Shown here: piece by piece, positions 22,601 through 34,994 of the stretch | How positions within the stretch are numbered: position 1 is the stretch's first letter | How the letters are laid out: every line of letters begins with the position of its first letter | Assembly (NCBI GenBank): GCA_008711295.1 | Contig: VUYV01000020.1 | Location: 63,558 to 127,557 of the forward strand | Length of the DNA stretch: 64,000 nucleotides | Direction: 5' to 3' | Source of the DNA: Anarhynchus alexandrinus | Taxonomy: Eukaryota; Chordata; Aves; Charadriiformes; Charadriidae | Notes under the pieces: model-generated | Database searches by the model: none | Seen by the model: only the letters and a program-made list of their open reading frames with translations | What the model was told of the DNA's origin: nothing | Made by a program: the position numbers and the translations under genes

Positions 22601-25600
22601 TGAGGTGGTTCTAGAGATCTCATCCTGATGTTATTTTCAAAGCTGTTTCTTACTGATTTTTCCAAAATCCCACATCTATCCAGTAGTAATCAAGGCTTTT
22701 TGGTTTGTTTTTTTTTTCCCCCACCTGAGTATAGGACAGATTCTTTTTCGGAAGTGTCCTATGTTGGGATTTCATGAGCAACCACTGTCTAGGGCAGGTC
22801 AGTTCCTGGTCAGAAAAATTTTATTTAATTATGCCATTATGTGCTGATAAATGTTTTCAGAATGAGAGCCCAGGCAGTGTAACTTCTGTGCTTCAGAAAC
22901 TCTTATCTGAGGAGTGCAAGATACCTTTCAGGGATAAACCCAATACCCCATGCCATTTCTTTTCAGAATGACGACCTTAATTAGTTACAAGATCCAGGGA
23001 CAAATTTTACAAGGATGGTGTTTAAAATCAGTATTTGATGGGTGACATCTTGAACCATGTAAAGGAAGGTGGGTAGAAGCAAATCTACAGTGACACCTGG
23101 CTTAGAAAAATTTCTCAGAGCTCCAGTTGCTCTGGAGTAAACAGCTGTCATCTGTCGAATAGTTCTCATAATGCATTTACTCATCTGTTCCTTTAGCAAG
23201 AACTATTCATGCTCTCCCTATGTGCCCTTTTGCTTATGTTATTGCTGTCACCAGAAATACTCTTTGAGAGCAGTGTTTTGAGCACATAATGTAGATGCAT
23301 CGTGAAATCTGAGTTAGAATGTCAAACAAAACATGTCAGACTACAAATATAGCGTAGACAAAGTGGATTTTTACATTGTAGTGATATTTCCAGCTGTAAA
23401 ATAGCAAATATAAAAATAAAATAGCATAGGAAGTAATGAAGGTGGATTTATTCAGTTACGGCATCAACCCTATCATGAAACAGTAGAAAACCTGTGGAGC
23501 CTTTTAATTCTGGAAGGAGATGAGTTGAAGGTTAACATGTGGACTTGGCTACTGCTTGGCAAGAGGAGATGGGCTGGGACTGTCAATTCTAATGTAACAT
23601 CTACTTTTATTAAGATGTAAAGTCTTCACAAATAGCCAGATTTAATTAAGTAGTTACAGTACAGACAAGTGAAAGTGAACACAGCAGGAAAAAGATGGAG
23701 TTTTTAAAATAATGTTACCTTCAAAGAAACACCAAGTGAACAAATTAAATGACTTGAAGCTACACCTCAATCGTTCACCTATTCAGAACAATGCAAGCAT
23801 ACATATTCTAAAAGTTGTAGTCTCAATGGAGATTTTGTTTTGTTTTATTTTTAAAAAAAGAACATTGAATAGCAGTGTTGTTTGTCATGCTGATCGTTAC
23901 AGACTTCATAGGTGATTCAAGGTCTCTGAAGAAAATTAAATACCTTCTCTCTATGAAGGTACCATTCAGGAATGCAGGAAAGCACAAAAGTATGTCCCTT
24001 TTTCAAATAAAAATATAAAAATTTTGGGTGCTTTTTACACTTATTTTAAAATTAATTTGGATACTCAGTGCTTCTGAACAAACTCAAGTGACATCTAGCT
24101 CAAAACTGAAGTCGTACACAAAGTTTGAATGATGCAGTTACACTGAAACAGTGAAAAGTCACAGAAAACAGAATAACCAAATTTAGAGTAACTTCACGTT
24201 TCTATTAGTTCTGTCAGCTGCAGTTGAATGTAATTTTAGTGATAGAGATTTGTCTTAAATTTCAAAATAGTTTGTAAGTGGAATTTTTTTCAAAAAAACC
24301 CCCAAAATGAAGTAATAAGACAGGTCTAACATGCAAGAGCTACGAGCTTAGCAAGTTAGTGTTGTTAGTGACCTGAGTGGCATTTTCATTTTTAACTTGT
24401 ATCATGATATAACTCAGAAACACCCCCCAAAAACAACAAACCAAAAAAAAAAAGCCCCAACAACAACCTACATACCTAGTTTTCTTTTTTCTTTCTTTAG
24501 GGAAAATTGGTGCATTGTACGTTTTACTTAAGTAAACGTTCAGGGGTGCAGATCCAGCAGGGGAAAATAAACTTGATCAGTTCACCCAGACTGGCGTTTC
24601 CAAGGCACATCCTGCAATGGAAGGCTTCTCTGTTGTTCTGAAATGTTCAGTTTTTCTTTTAGGGAACCTGTGAAATTGTGTGCTTACTTTTTACAGGCTC
24701 GTCCCCCACCCAGACAAGACCTAGCCTTTTCATCCTGTGCACTATCAAATGTAAACTAGAGCAGGGTTATTGTCTACAATACAATGGAACTGGAATGCTG
24801 TGGGGTGCTTTCTTGCTTTTATTCAGCTCCAGCTATTGCCATGCCATCAGTCATAGCCATACAGGCTCGTTCCACTACTAGTGTTGATAAATCAATGCAA
24901 AACGGTTTGTATAGATCTACAAGAAATACTTTCAGCATTAGTTTTCTGCATTCATCTAAACAAGAAACCCGTTTACAGTTTGAGAATAAAATGGCATTTG
25001 ATAAGGGGAAAACTTACTGTGAATTATCTTCTCCTTCCATCTTCCTGTAAGGATTTCTTCTCATAGCAAGTGTCTTTCCAATGCTATTTTTATTTCATTG
25101 CTCTGAAAGGTTTTCAACTGAGATGGAACAGTCAGGGTTTAATTCTGGTGTGGTTTTTTTTTTATTCTCTTTTGACGGAGACGTTTTCCTACTGGTTGGG
25201 ATCTTTAGTTTAACTTTCCTTAGTTTAAGGAAATTATCATGAATGATGAAGAATCTGATAAACAGAATGACTAGTAAGTAGTTCAGGATTTGTTTATTTT
25301 AACAGCCTCCCTAATTAAGAATGTTATCTTGGGATATGAAGGGATGCCAGCCAAGCTCTGGTACCAGAGCATCATTTCCTCTTGATTTAATCTTTTGTAT
25401 ATGATGAGATAGTCTGAAAGAGATCACATCTTCAGCACATAATAACCTGTAACTACATTTGGATACGTGTAATATCATGAGAATATGTATTTTTTATTCA
25501 GTAGGTAGCTATGCTTTTCTCAGTTGTGTTTTGAACTGATTCAATATACTACTACTGAATGAGTAAGACTTCACATTTAATAAAGCTCGTTTGTTTGATA

Positions 25601-25992
25601 TGTATTTTAATTCTAATTCTGGTTCTCAAAGTTCTTATCTGTTAAGCTCCTGACAGTTTTAGTGAATGATGAGAAGTCTCTGAATGTTCCAAGGACAAAA
25701 ATATCTTGATTGTTTACAGAGTAATAGAACATGTGGTCTCTGTCTGACAAACTAACAAATGCGCTTAAACCTTATTAAAGTGTTGGACTGGCAAAGAGAA
25801 CCAAATAAAAATGTCTGTATATATTGCTTCTACACTCAAAGTTGTAGTCCAGAATAAGCAGCTTTCGTTACCTGATTTTGCTGAGAACATTGACACATCA
25901 TGAAATACGTATAAGCGATGTGCAGTATAAATGTTTGATTTAAACTTCATGCTTAAGATTACAGACTTAATTTTTATGTCTTTATTTTTAAG
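19656..25992 (+). other. BIRC6: Intron 18 (6.3 kb), no recognisable repeat
   Basis: Longest intron of the window. I found low-complexity stretches (purine tract 22378-22432, A/C-rich 24420-24475) but no CR1, LTR or RNA gene. Short open frames (for example 20916-21116 and 24784-25050) have no recognisable protein and no splicing phase with BIRC6. Human BIRC6 as I recall it has no further exon between the flanking ones. Confidence 0.7.
22378..22432 (+). repeat. Polypurine tract
   Basis: About 55 bases of almost pure A and G, including aatgaaggggggagaaaag and a run of fifteen A. Lies within intron 18. Such tracts can form triplex structures (inference). Confidence 0.75.
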
Positions 25993-26126
25993 CTGGTCCA
26001 AGCAGTGCCATTGGAGCTCAGGAAAGTACTGCCCAATTGTTGGTGTCAGATCCAAACCTCATTCATGTGTTAGTGAAATTTCTTTCCGGCACTAATCCTC
26101 ATGGAACAAATCAACACAGTCCACAG
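25993..26126 (+). CDS. BIRC6: BIRC6 window exon 19
   Basis: 134 bases, window residues 993-1037: GPSSAIGAQESTAQLLVSDP then NLIHVLVKFLSGTNPHGTNQ and HSPQ. A short flexible linker precedes a helix. Acceptor tatttttaag, donor gtaact. An open frame on the opposite strand (25765-26055) overlaps it and is a shadow. Intron 19 (1020 bases) shows nothing distinctive. Confidence 0.95.
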
Positions 26127-27146
26127 GTAACTAGCAATTAAAACAAGAGACAAACTCTTCTTAATGGAATTTCAATACGCTTGACATGAATATGAGTTAT
26201 TCATATTATGTATTATATCCTTGGCTTGGTTTTTTTTGTTATAGTCTTAGTTGGTTCTGACGAGCAACCACAGGGAAGTTCATGTTGGTGATACGCTCTG
26301 AGTAGTGATCGTATGTTTTTACAACTATCTGCAGACTTGCCACAGAGAATGCCATGTGATATGTCAGTGAATGTGTTCCATGTTAGGATTCCTTAGTTGC
26401 ACGCATGAAAACAGTAATAGATTTCAGTTAGTTTCCTAAAATCTTGTTGTGTTGGGATAAAAATGCCAATGAAGATTAAGTTTAAATATCTAAAAATTCC
26501 AGAATTTAAAATTATGCTTTTATTTTCTGCCTGTTTTCTGAATTCATGTGGTGTCTACTGTTTCTCCTAATTTCAACTGATTTTTTTTTTTTTGCTTTTT
26601 GCAGTCCTCGAAACATCTGTGAATAGTGATTAAAAAAAGCCAAGTTAGCTTAATTGTATGTAGTATTTGACAGGAATCTCAGAAACACTTAGTTTAAGAG
26701 TCAGAAAACACCTGGTATTTCCAGTATTTTCCAGAACATTTTCCAGAAAATGTATAGTCTTTTCCAGATCTTAAACATTACTCAGTGCCATTAATTTAAA
26801 GCACTTATATGTAAATATGTAGTTTGTGAAAAAGCATTCAGATTAGCACAGAAACGTGTTCTGTGTGAAGCATAGTTTGCATTGCTGAAAAGATAAAGTC
26901 TCAAGCTGCAAAACGAGTCTTAGGCAAAGAACTGAATTGTTTGCTTTTTACTCAAGGTTAGTAATAGAAAAACACATAGAAATTTATATGAATAATTCTG
27001 TGAAAACCCTGTAAAATTTTTCAGAAATCAAATTAAGCTACATAATAATTTTCTGTTCTCAGAAAACATTGTTGTTAGATACCACTTCATGTTCTTGAAG
27101 ACATTTCAGTTTTATATAATACTTATTAAAACGCCTTTGCCTCCAG

Positions 27147-27274
27147 GTTGGACCAACAGCGACACAAGCTATGCAAGAATTTCTTACTCGATTACAAGTG
27201 CACCTTTCTTCAACTTGTCCTCAGATGTTCAGTGAATTTCTATTGAAATTGATACATATACTTTCCACAGAAAG
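27147..27274 (+). CDS. BIRC6: BIRC6 window exon 20
   Basis: 128 bases, window residues 1038-1079: VGPTATQAMQEFLTRLQVHL then SSTCPQMFSEFLLKLIHILS and TE. Helical repeat unit. Acceptor cctttgcctccag, donor gtaaat. The next exon completes a split Arg codon (ERGAFQTG). Intron 20 (1966 bases) contains a GC-richer patch at 27780-28125 with a CTCF-like motif. Confidence 0.95.
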
Positions 27275-28106
27275 GTAAATCTCAACTATTTTTTTTTCCT
27301 TTCGTGTCCTCTTTGTCTTTAACATCTGCACGAGTGTAAATCACAACTAAGATGTGTACGTCCCGCGTTGTCATACTGTCAAGTTATGTATGGGAGGAGA
27401 TCTTGGGCGTTGCTGCAGCAGTGCCAGCAGGATCTGGGCTGCTTCTGGCACAGGGAAGAGTGGGACTGGAATCGACACGTAACCGTCTGTGTGTGAGGGA
27501 CAGTGAATAGAAGCACTAAACACTTGGTTGGACTGATTTTATCTAGAGCTAAGATACAGGCCTTGTTAAAGTAATTCCTAAAATAAGGGCACTGTTGATG
27601 AGCTTGCCTGTTTTAAAGAGAAAACATATTCTGAGAGGCCTATATTAATGAAAGATTCTAGAAATTATTCATAGACTGTGAAAATAATATGGATGGCCTT
27701 AATAACATGGTAGGAGGAAATAAGAGATTGCATAATCCTGTTGATGTAATATGCATGTTTATTGCTTTGTCTTTTTTTTTCCTCTTCTCCTCACCCGACA
27801 GTGGAAAGCCTCTGCCTTACTCTCCTGCTGGGGCCTGTTGCTGTCTTGTCTCCCCAGTGGTGTAGAGGAGTGCCACTGGCCAGGGGAGAGATAAGAGCTT
27901 ATGGCTTGTCTTTTACAGCCCTGCTGTTTCAAGGCTAGGTCAATGGGCACAAGACTGTTAGGTGTAAAGCAGTACACCAGAAATGTGCCAATTGTTTGGT
28001 CTGAAGTACGTGAGGAATTGCCATTTATTTCTGGTATTACTGTTCTGCTCATTCCCAGACATAGGCTTCATATAATTAGGGATGAGCTTCCTCAGTTTCT
28101 GGCTTC

Positions 28107-28120
28107 CCAGTAGGTGGCAC
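28107..28120 (+). promoter_or_regulatory. CTCF-like binding motif in intron 20
   Basis: The 14-mer CCAGTAGGTGGCAC matches the vertebrate CTCF core consensus as I know it (CCASYAGRKGGCAS) at every position. It sits at the edge of a locally GC-richer patch in an AT-rich intron. Binding in cells cannot be judged from sequence. Confidence 0.4.
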
Positions 28121-29240
28121 TTTGGTGTTATCTATTCTTTAATCATACAGAAAACAGTTTTGGCCTTCTCCAAGAGATTTTACCTTAGTAATTTAAATTG
28201 AACAACTGGTGTTTACCAGGTTAAATTAACAATCAATCGCTTGCACAAGAAATGTCATAATGCAATAAAATCGTTAATTCACAATGAATCTTGGAATGTG
28301 TGCCTGCATTTTAAATATTTGAAATAAGCTGATGAGACCACTGAAAGGATAGGTTTTGAAATGTGTTAGGGGTTTTTTTGAGGCAAACCGAAGGTGGGAC
28401 TGAAATGTCATAAAACGGACAGAGCACCAGAAAAGGGTTTATTTCTAAAGCCTCAGGTAATTATTGAAGTATACCATGTCTGATCAAAGCATAAGATTGG
28501 TTGTGAAGAATAGAAAGAATATACTGATTCAAAAGGTTCATTTTGTAGTCCACCAGTATATGTGTAAAAGTAATTGGGAAAATAAATTTACTCTAAAAGA
28601 GATCCTTCAAGCAATCCACCTGCAAGCACCAACCTGTGATAGTTTGAGTACCTTCTCATGCTTTTATGTATAGTTACTATTTAGATAGCTAAAACCTGAC
28701 CATTCTTCTTTCTACCTCAGGGGAAAAATCAAAACCAAAACAAAACAAAAACTATGGGAAGAAAAAACCCATAATGATTTCCTGTTAGAAAACAAATAAT
28801 CCTAATGATATTAAAGTATTAGATGATTTGTTTCCCATTAAGTTTCGCTGCAAACATACAAAACTTTTCACCCACAACTGAACAGGACTGTATTCCAAGC
28901 TGCCTACAAAATTAACTGAATTATTAAAAAAAAGATCCTAGACTTTTTCAAAGGAAACATTAATCCTTGGTGGTATCAGGAAAGTGATAGGATGAGCAGG
29001 TTCTACAGGCTGTGTAGTGACCTGTATATTAAAAAGTTATGAGTGCTTGACTCATGTGAAAGATCAGATTGTGCTTCAACATGCGTTTTTGAAAATGGCT
29101 GGATTCTTATTTATTGAAAGTCTGGTGTGCTTTTTGGTTCTTAAAAATCAAGCCCCAAAAAACCCCAAACAACTGCCAAGCCTGTTTAACTTGTTAACAT
29201 TGAACAATGAAATATCTTTTTTTTTTCTTTCTCCTTTCAG

Positions 29241-29803
29241 GGGTGCTTTCCAGACGGGCCAGGGACCCTTGGATGCCCAAGTGAAACTCTTGGAATTTAC
29301 CTTGGAACAGAATTTTGAAGTTGTATCAGTTAGCACTATTTCTGCAGTAATTGAGTCTATAACCTTCCTTGTGCATCATTACATCACATGTTCGGACAAA
29401 GTGATGTCTCGCAGCGGCTCAGACAGCTCTGTGGGTGCTCGAGCGTGTTTTGGAGGGCTTTTTGCCAATATTATCCGTCCAGGTGATGCCAAAGCAGTTT
29501 GTGGAGAAATGACAAGGGATCAACTTATGTTTGATTTGTTAAAGTTGGTCAACATTTTAGTTCAACTGCCGCTTTCCAGTAACCGAGAATATAGTGCCCG
29601 TGTTCCAGTAGCAAGCAGTACCACAGACAGTGTGTCTGATGAAGAAAAGGTTTCAGGAGGCAAAGATGGCAATGGAAGCAACCCTAATACTCAAGGATCA
29701 ACTGCATATGTGGCAGATTTGGTGTTAGCCAACCAACAAATTATGAGCCAGATTTTGTCTGCACTTGGCCAGTGTAACAGCAGCGCTATGGCAATGATTA
29801 TTG
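29241..29803 (+). CDS. BIRC6: BIRC6 window exon 21 (large)
   Basis: 563 bases, second-largest exon here, window residues 1080-1267. It starts GAFQTGQGPLDAQVKLLEFT, continues with NFEVVSVSTISAVIESITFL and a Ser-rich loop (MSRSGSDSSVGARACFGGLF), then RDQLMFDLLKLVNILVQLPL. A long polar linker (SDEEKVSGGKDGNGSNPNTQ) and a final LVLANQQIMSQILSALGQCN follow. The pattern is armadillo-like repeats with an acidic disordered loop. Acceptor ttctcctttcag, donor gtaggt. The open frame upstream from 29017 is intronic. Intron 21 (3001 bases) has an antisense CR1 at 30030-30302 and AT-rich repeats near 31748-31788. Confidence 0.97.
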
Positions 29804-30029
29804 GTAGGTATTTTGGAAATAAAACAGAACATGTTTTGGGGTGGTAAAACACTTAAAACTTCTACAAACTCATAAACTGGGTGTATCCATGAAAGACGGT
29901 GCCACAGAAATGACAGGAAATAAGAAACTGATAAGAATTGAAAGGGGGAACAGGTACATGGAAAAAACCTACCATGAAGCAGGAAACAGTAATTAAAACC
30001 GAACAGGAATGCATTTGGCATTCGAATTT

Positions 30030-30302
30030 GCTGAATCTCAGAACGGTCAATGTTGAAAGGGGCATCTGAAGATTGTCCAGTCCAACCTCCCTGGACAAAG
30101 CAGGGTCAGCTCAGAGCGTGCCTCAGAGAGCAGGTTGCTCAGTACCTTGTCCAGTTGGGTTTTTAATTCCCCAAGGGTGGAAACTCCGCAGCTGCTCTGG
30201 GCAGCCTGTTGCAATGTTCAGTCATTCTTGAAGTGGAAAAGCCTTTTTCTTATGTTTAAATGAAATTTCCTTGATTTCGTTCTGTGCGCGTCGCATGCCT
30301 CT
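30030..30302 (-). mobile_element. CR1 LINE 3' fragment, antisense (intron 21)
   Basis: Reverse-oriented CR1: tccagtccaacctccctgg near the start, then blocks that read in reverse as the ORF2 end and 3' UTR (ccttgtccagttgggttttt, tgctctgggcagcctgttgc, ttcttatgtttaaatgaaat). The terminal repeat is decayed. Ends are approximate. Confidence 0.85.
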
Positions 30303-32804
30303 ATGCATGGATTAGGATTAGTCTTCAGTTTGTACTATAGACACGTTACCTCAATTATTCCCTATGTATTGCATTATTTTCACTTTTTTTTAATCATTCC
30401 TTTGAAAAAGAAAAATCACAATTGTGGCCTTTGCACAGGATATATAAACTTTTCTGTTCCTCTGCTTTACCAGAAATCTTATTAACATCATGTTCTGGGA
30501 GGTCCAGTCATATATTTGTGGGTGGGATCTTTCTCCTACAAACAAGTGAGGAAGCTGATGATACTTTGAACAGCGAAGTTGCTGTTTGTCAGACGTGTAC
30601 CTACGGTGCATTTTCTCACAGAGATTGTCTTTGTGACTTGCTTGTGAGCTGTGATGATAAGATGGAGTTTATCTGCACAAATTAAACCACTGACTGAAAT
30701 ACCATGAGTGTTACTGCATGCACAAAACTGGAAAAACATTTTGCAGGAGGATAGGCAAAGAGCTTGCACTACATTTCAGGTGTAACAGTTGTAAAATTTT
30801 TTCCTTTTTGTAGTAATTCTCTTGTTTCAAAGAAATTTCCTCTGGCCTTTTCTGTGCTAGTCTCTTTTAGCAGATGTGAAACTGTTAACCAATGCTGTTA
30901 TCAAAAACCAGTATACTACTTGGATGAGAGCACGTGAATGTTAGACCAGTGGTTCATTTTTGGCATAAAAACAATTGAGGAAAAAGTAGTAACTGCCAGT
31001 AGTCAAATTAAACATCAGGCAAGATTTGACAAGTCTGGATTGGGCTGTTGGAACCTTCCTGAAATTAATTCCACACTGTCTCCTCCTTTACTGTGGGGAG
31101 TTGGTGTCGTATTGCAAATACGCTGTGAACACCAAAAGAAGTTTGTTTTGGGAATGATGGTTTGTGCTCGATACGTGTTTCTTTGGGGTGAAATTCAGAA
31201 ATTCTTCTCCTCAACTTTGATGTCTTTCTAAACCACCGATTTCTGTCCAGCAGTTGTTTTGCATTTTTAAAAAAGCAATTTGTTTGCCCCTTATTGTTTC
31301 AAAATGTTTTTCATTGAATTCAGGATACTGGGCCAGCTGATCCCTTCAGTGGATTGTTCTTCCCGAGGTCTTTTAATAGAGGTTGTTGAAACTAATTTGT
31401 ATGTGTATTTTGGGAAGATATAACACAGCTATTTGTGGTTTTAGTTCCTTCATGAAGAACTGTATTAAGCTCTCTCCAGACAATTTCTATGAACAAAACA
31501 TTTATCCAAGACTACAGCCAAGGTTATATATGATCCAAAAATCAGTTATCAGCATATAGTAGTAAACACATAATAGCTAGTGCAGCATGCGAGCTACCCA
31601 GGAAACATATACAAGAAGACGTCTGCAGATGTGTACTAATAAGTAGTGGCTGTGTTGTCCAAATGTGTTAATAATGTTAATTTACTGCACCTGGCGAGCC
31701 AGCTGGTCAGGAACCAGGATGGCCTTGAATAATTCACTTGTCACATGAATTTAATTTTAATTTTTAATTTTAATGAATTTAATTTTATTCTTTGTCATTG
31801 ACAGACTACGAAAATCATACAAGTAACAGTATTCCCCTCCTTGCCTCAAAGGCTTTACAGCAAACCCACCTTAGTTGTCTTCAGTTTCATCACTCATTCC
31901 ATTTAATTTTTCTAGGCCATGCGGAGACTGAATCTTAAGACTCTTCTTTCTCTGTCTGTCTTAGTGCTTATCAGTATTTTCTTTCTTGATAGCTCGAAGG
32001 TGATTAAAGTGCTGCAGCTGTCAATTCTCTTGCTGGAATGTTTCTCTAAGGCATGTTCCAAACATCACTTGAACACGTTATTTTTTATTATTTGTTAGTA
32101 TAAGTCAGTTTCTCTAAATGGAACTGGATTATTCCATCCATTCTCGCCACTCAAATCTAAAACCACTTTTAAAAACTCTTCCAGATTGATGTCATATGCT
32201 TTGTAAGACAGTTGTATTTACAGAGGTAATCTCTTTCTTGGGAAGACAATTCTTTTGCTTTCCATCCTCAATTTCAGCAATGTGTAATCAATATTTCTGA
32301 ATACTGCTATTCAGTAGATCCCCATTAATAAATCCTGAGCTGTACCGCTGAGAAGGAGAATTCCAGGAGAAGTATTTCTGATAGAAATATATATGATAAA
32401 TGGTTTTGGGTTCTTTTGGCTGCACGAGTGCACTTCTGTTATTATCTGAAAAAAAATTTAAATCCTTGTTAGTTGCGTCTGGCTAGGAGTGATTCCAATC
32501 CTTGTAGTTGTTGTTCTGTTTCCTTCTCTAGTTACAGTCATTTGTATGGTCTTATCTAAAATTGGATTTAAATTCCCTGACTTCCTGGGTCAAGTCTTCT
32601 TATGTATACTGTAAAGATGGTAGCTTGTATCTGGGGACACTAATAGTAGTTTATATGATCCTGAAAACTGGCCCATTTGTAGTTGGTAAAATCCATGTGA
32701 CTGTAACTGAAAAGAAATTTAAATATCCTTGAGTTCTCTTATGTGCTGTAATGGTTTGTTAGGTCTCACCTTCTCACCTTTGAACTGTTTCTGTTTTCAC
32801 TAAG

Positions 32805-32980
32805 GTGCGAGTGGCTTACATCTCACTAAACATGAAAACTTTCACGGTGGCTTAGATGCAATATCAGTTGGAGATGGATTGTTCACTATCCTGACAACGC
32901 TTAGTAAAAAAGCAACAACAGTGCAAGTGATGCTTCAGCCAATTCTTACCTACATGGCCTGTGGGTACATGGGAAGACAG
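32805..32980 (+). CDS. BIRC6: BIRC6 window exon 22
   Basis: 176 bases, window residues 1268-1326: ASGLHLTKHENFHGGLDAIS then VGDGLFTILTTLSKKATTVQ and MLQPILTYMACGYMGRQ. Helical. Acceptor ctgttttcactaag, donor gtaagt. Intron 22 (561 bases) contains no recognised element. Confidence 0.96.
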
Positions 32981-33541
32981 GTAAGTTCCCTTAGGTCTGC
33001 TGTGCTTCAAGGGAATTATAGGTTAGTTGATACTGTAACCTATAATAAGATCAGAAAACTGAACTAGTGCTATGTAAAAGACATGTTAACATTTTTCCAA
33101 CCTCACTTCACTTTGGTGCTGAAGTTAGGAAGCCTCCCTTCATTGCCCGTGGTGGAGGGGGAGAGAGAGCTTCTGTAAGGACGTTTTGACATTCCTGTGA
33201 ATGTTCCTGGCTAAAGGCTTGAAGATGGATTGAATGTTTAATTGTGTTCAGGTGGAAAACAAGTTTATTGTCTTCATATTAGTGGATATTTTTAAATGCT
33301 CAGTATTCTTATTCCCCTTCAGCTGCTTACCCCTGGTAGTTTGATCTTTTCCTTACCACAAAGACTTCTCCTATGTAGGAGTGAACCATATGGAGTATGA
33401 TATTGCTATTTAGTGGCAGAGAGGTCAACTATGGTGGCATTTCCTCTCTGGGTTTTTTGCCTACTAAAAGAGGAGACTAATGCGTATTTCTGTCGTTTTG
33501 ATTTTGCATGAAACTATGTATTTCTTAACTTTTTCTTTTAG

Positions 33542-33638
33542 GGTTCTCTAGCCACTTGTCAGTTATCTGAGCCACTGCTCTGGTTCATTTTACGAGTGCT
33601 GGATACAAGTGAGGCACTGAAGGCTTTCCATGATATGG
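33542..33638 (+). CDS. BIRC6: BIRC6 window exon 23
   Basis: 97 bases, the smallest exon found, window residues 1327-1358: GSLATCQLSEPLLWFILRVL then DTSEALKAFHDM. One helical pair. Acceptor actttttcttttag, donor gtaaga. The next intron is only 187 bases, the shortest in the window. Confidence 0.95.
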
Positions 33639-33825
33639 GTAAGAATGTCTTTTCTTTACCTGCATTGAGTAAAAGGTTTATTGTAGATTTTTTTGGCACT
33701 TAAAGACGGAATACAGATATGTGTCTGGAAGAGCAAATTTACTAAGTAGGCCTTTGCTTGCTTAGAATCTGTTGCATGCTTCTGAACAGTGTTGTTTCTT
33801 TTTTCTCTGCCCACATTATACACAG

Positions 33826-34020
33826 GTGGCGTTCAGCTTATTTGTAACAACATGGTAACGAGCACAAGAGCTATTGTTAACACAGCAAGAAGTATGGTTT
33901 CGACTATTATGAAATTTCTTGACTCTGGTCCCACCAAAGCAACAGACAGCAGTTTGAAAGCTCGAGTACTAGCTTCTGAGCCTGATAATGCAGAAGGAAT
34001 TCACAATTTTGCGCCTTTGG
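33826..34020 (+). CDS. BIRC6: BIRC6 window exon 24
   Basis: 195 bases, phase 1-1, window residues 1359-1423: GVQLICNNMVTSTRAIVNTA, then RSMVSTIMKFLDSGPTKATD and ARVLASEPDNAEGIHNFAPL. Helices end in a polar linker leading to the second beta-sandwich. Acceptor cacattatacacag, donor gtaagt. Intron 24 (773 bases) has no recognised repeat. Confidence 0.96.
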
Positions 34021-34793
34021 GTAAGTAATACTACTTTCTCTTACATTAATACCCATTTGAATCTTTATCATGTTCTTAACAAAAAATATTGTGGTAGCGT
34101 CAAATGTTGCAATATTATTAAATCTTCTAAACAGAGGGGTTCTTGGTGTTTCAAGAAGATGTTGGGGGAGTTTGTGTAGTTTGAACAGCACAAATCTGGT
34201 CTTGTTGTGCCATACTACTTGCTAAATAAATCATAGCCTAGATCTTCCTACTTCATCCTTAACTCATGCTAAGATAAGAAAAAAAAGCAGCTGCCGTGGT
34301 CAGGTTTTTTGCTTCTAGTGTCTTTTTTAGAAACAGGTTTTCATGTGAAACGAACTTTTTCAAAGAAAAAGGTTTGCAGATTTTGGTTATGAAGTCGTTT
34401 ATGTTATCTCTGTAATATTTAAACATTTAAAGCCTTCATTATGTTAACTATGAATGAACTGAGTTCAAGTTCTAAGCATACTGTTCAACCTGCACCTTTT
34501 CATAATGAACTCTTGATAGAAAGTTTAGGATTTTGGTAGCAAGTGTCCCCTAGCAAATTTTCAAGCATGTACATATGCATGTGGATATGTAAACTGCGTA
34601 TTGTAAAACAGTCTAACCATAAAAGAAAAAATATCTCAGCAGTTGTCACTATTGCACATGGGATGTTACCAATAAACTGAAACAGGTGAGATAGAGCAAA
34701 AAAAAAAAGTGTTTGCCACAGTTCAGGTTGTAAAATAATCTGGGTTTTATTAATAAACATTAATAATCAATGTTAATGGTGCTTGTTTTGAAG

Positions 34794-34994
34794 GTTCCAT
34801 CACCTCAAGCAGTCCCACTGCCCAGCCTGCCGAAGTGCTGTTACAGGCTACTCCTCCCCACAGGCGAGCTCGGTCTGCCGCGTGGTCGTACATATTTTTA
34901 CCCGAGGAAGCTTGGTGCGACCTCACGATCCACCTTCCCGCGGCCGTGCTGCTCAAGGAGATCCACATCCAGCCTCACCTGGCCTCTCTGGCGA
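34794..34994 (+). CDS. BIRC6: BIRC6 window exon 25 (CpG-dense)
   Basis: 201 bases, phase 1-1, window residues 1424-1490. SITSSSPTAQPAEVLLQATP and PHRRARSAAWSYIFLPEEAW lead to CDLTIHLPAAVLLKEIHIQP and HLASLA. The second half starts a beta-sandwich of the same style as exons 1-3. Base composition is odd: 13 CpG dinucleotides in 201 bases, with CCGCGG and gccgcg, while the flanking introns are strongly AT-rich. Acceptor gcttgttttgaag, donor gtaagt. Intron 25 is 637 bases and holds nothing recognised. Confidence 0.96.

Noticed and set aside
25765..26055. 96-codon minus-strand open frame
   Set aside because: Partly antisense to exon 19, the remainder intronic. No recognisable domain.
29017..29847. 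276-codon open frame as a single-exon gene
   Set aside because: Positions 29241-29803 are exon 21. The ends on either side are intron read-through beyond good splice sites.
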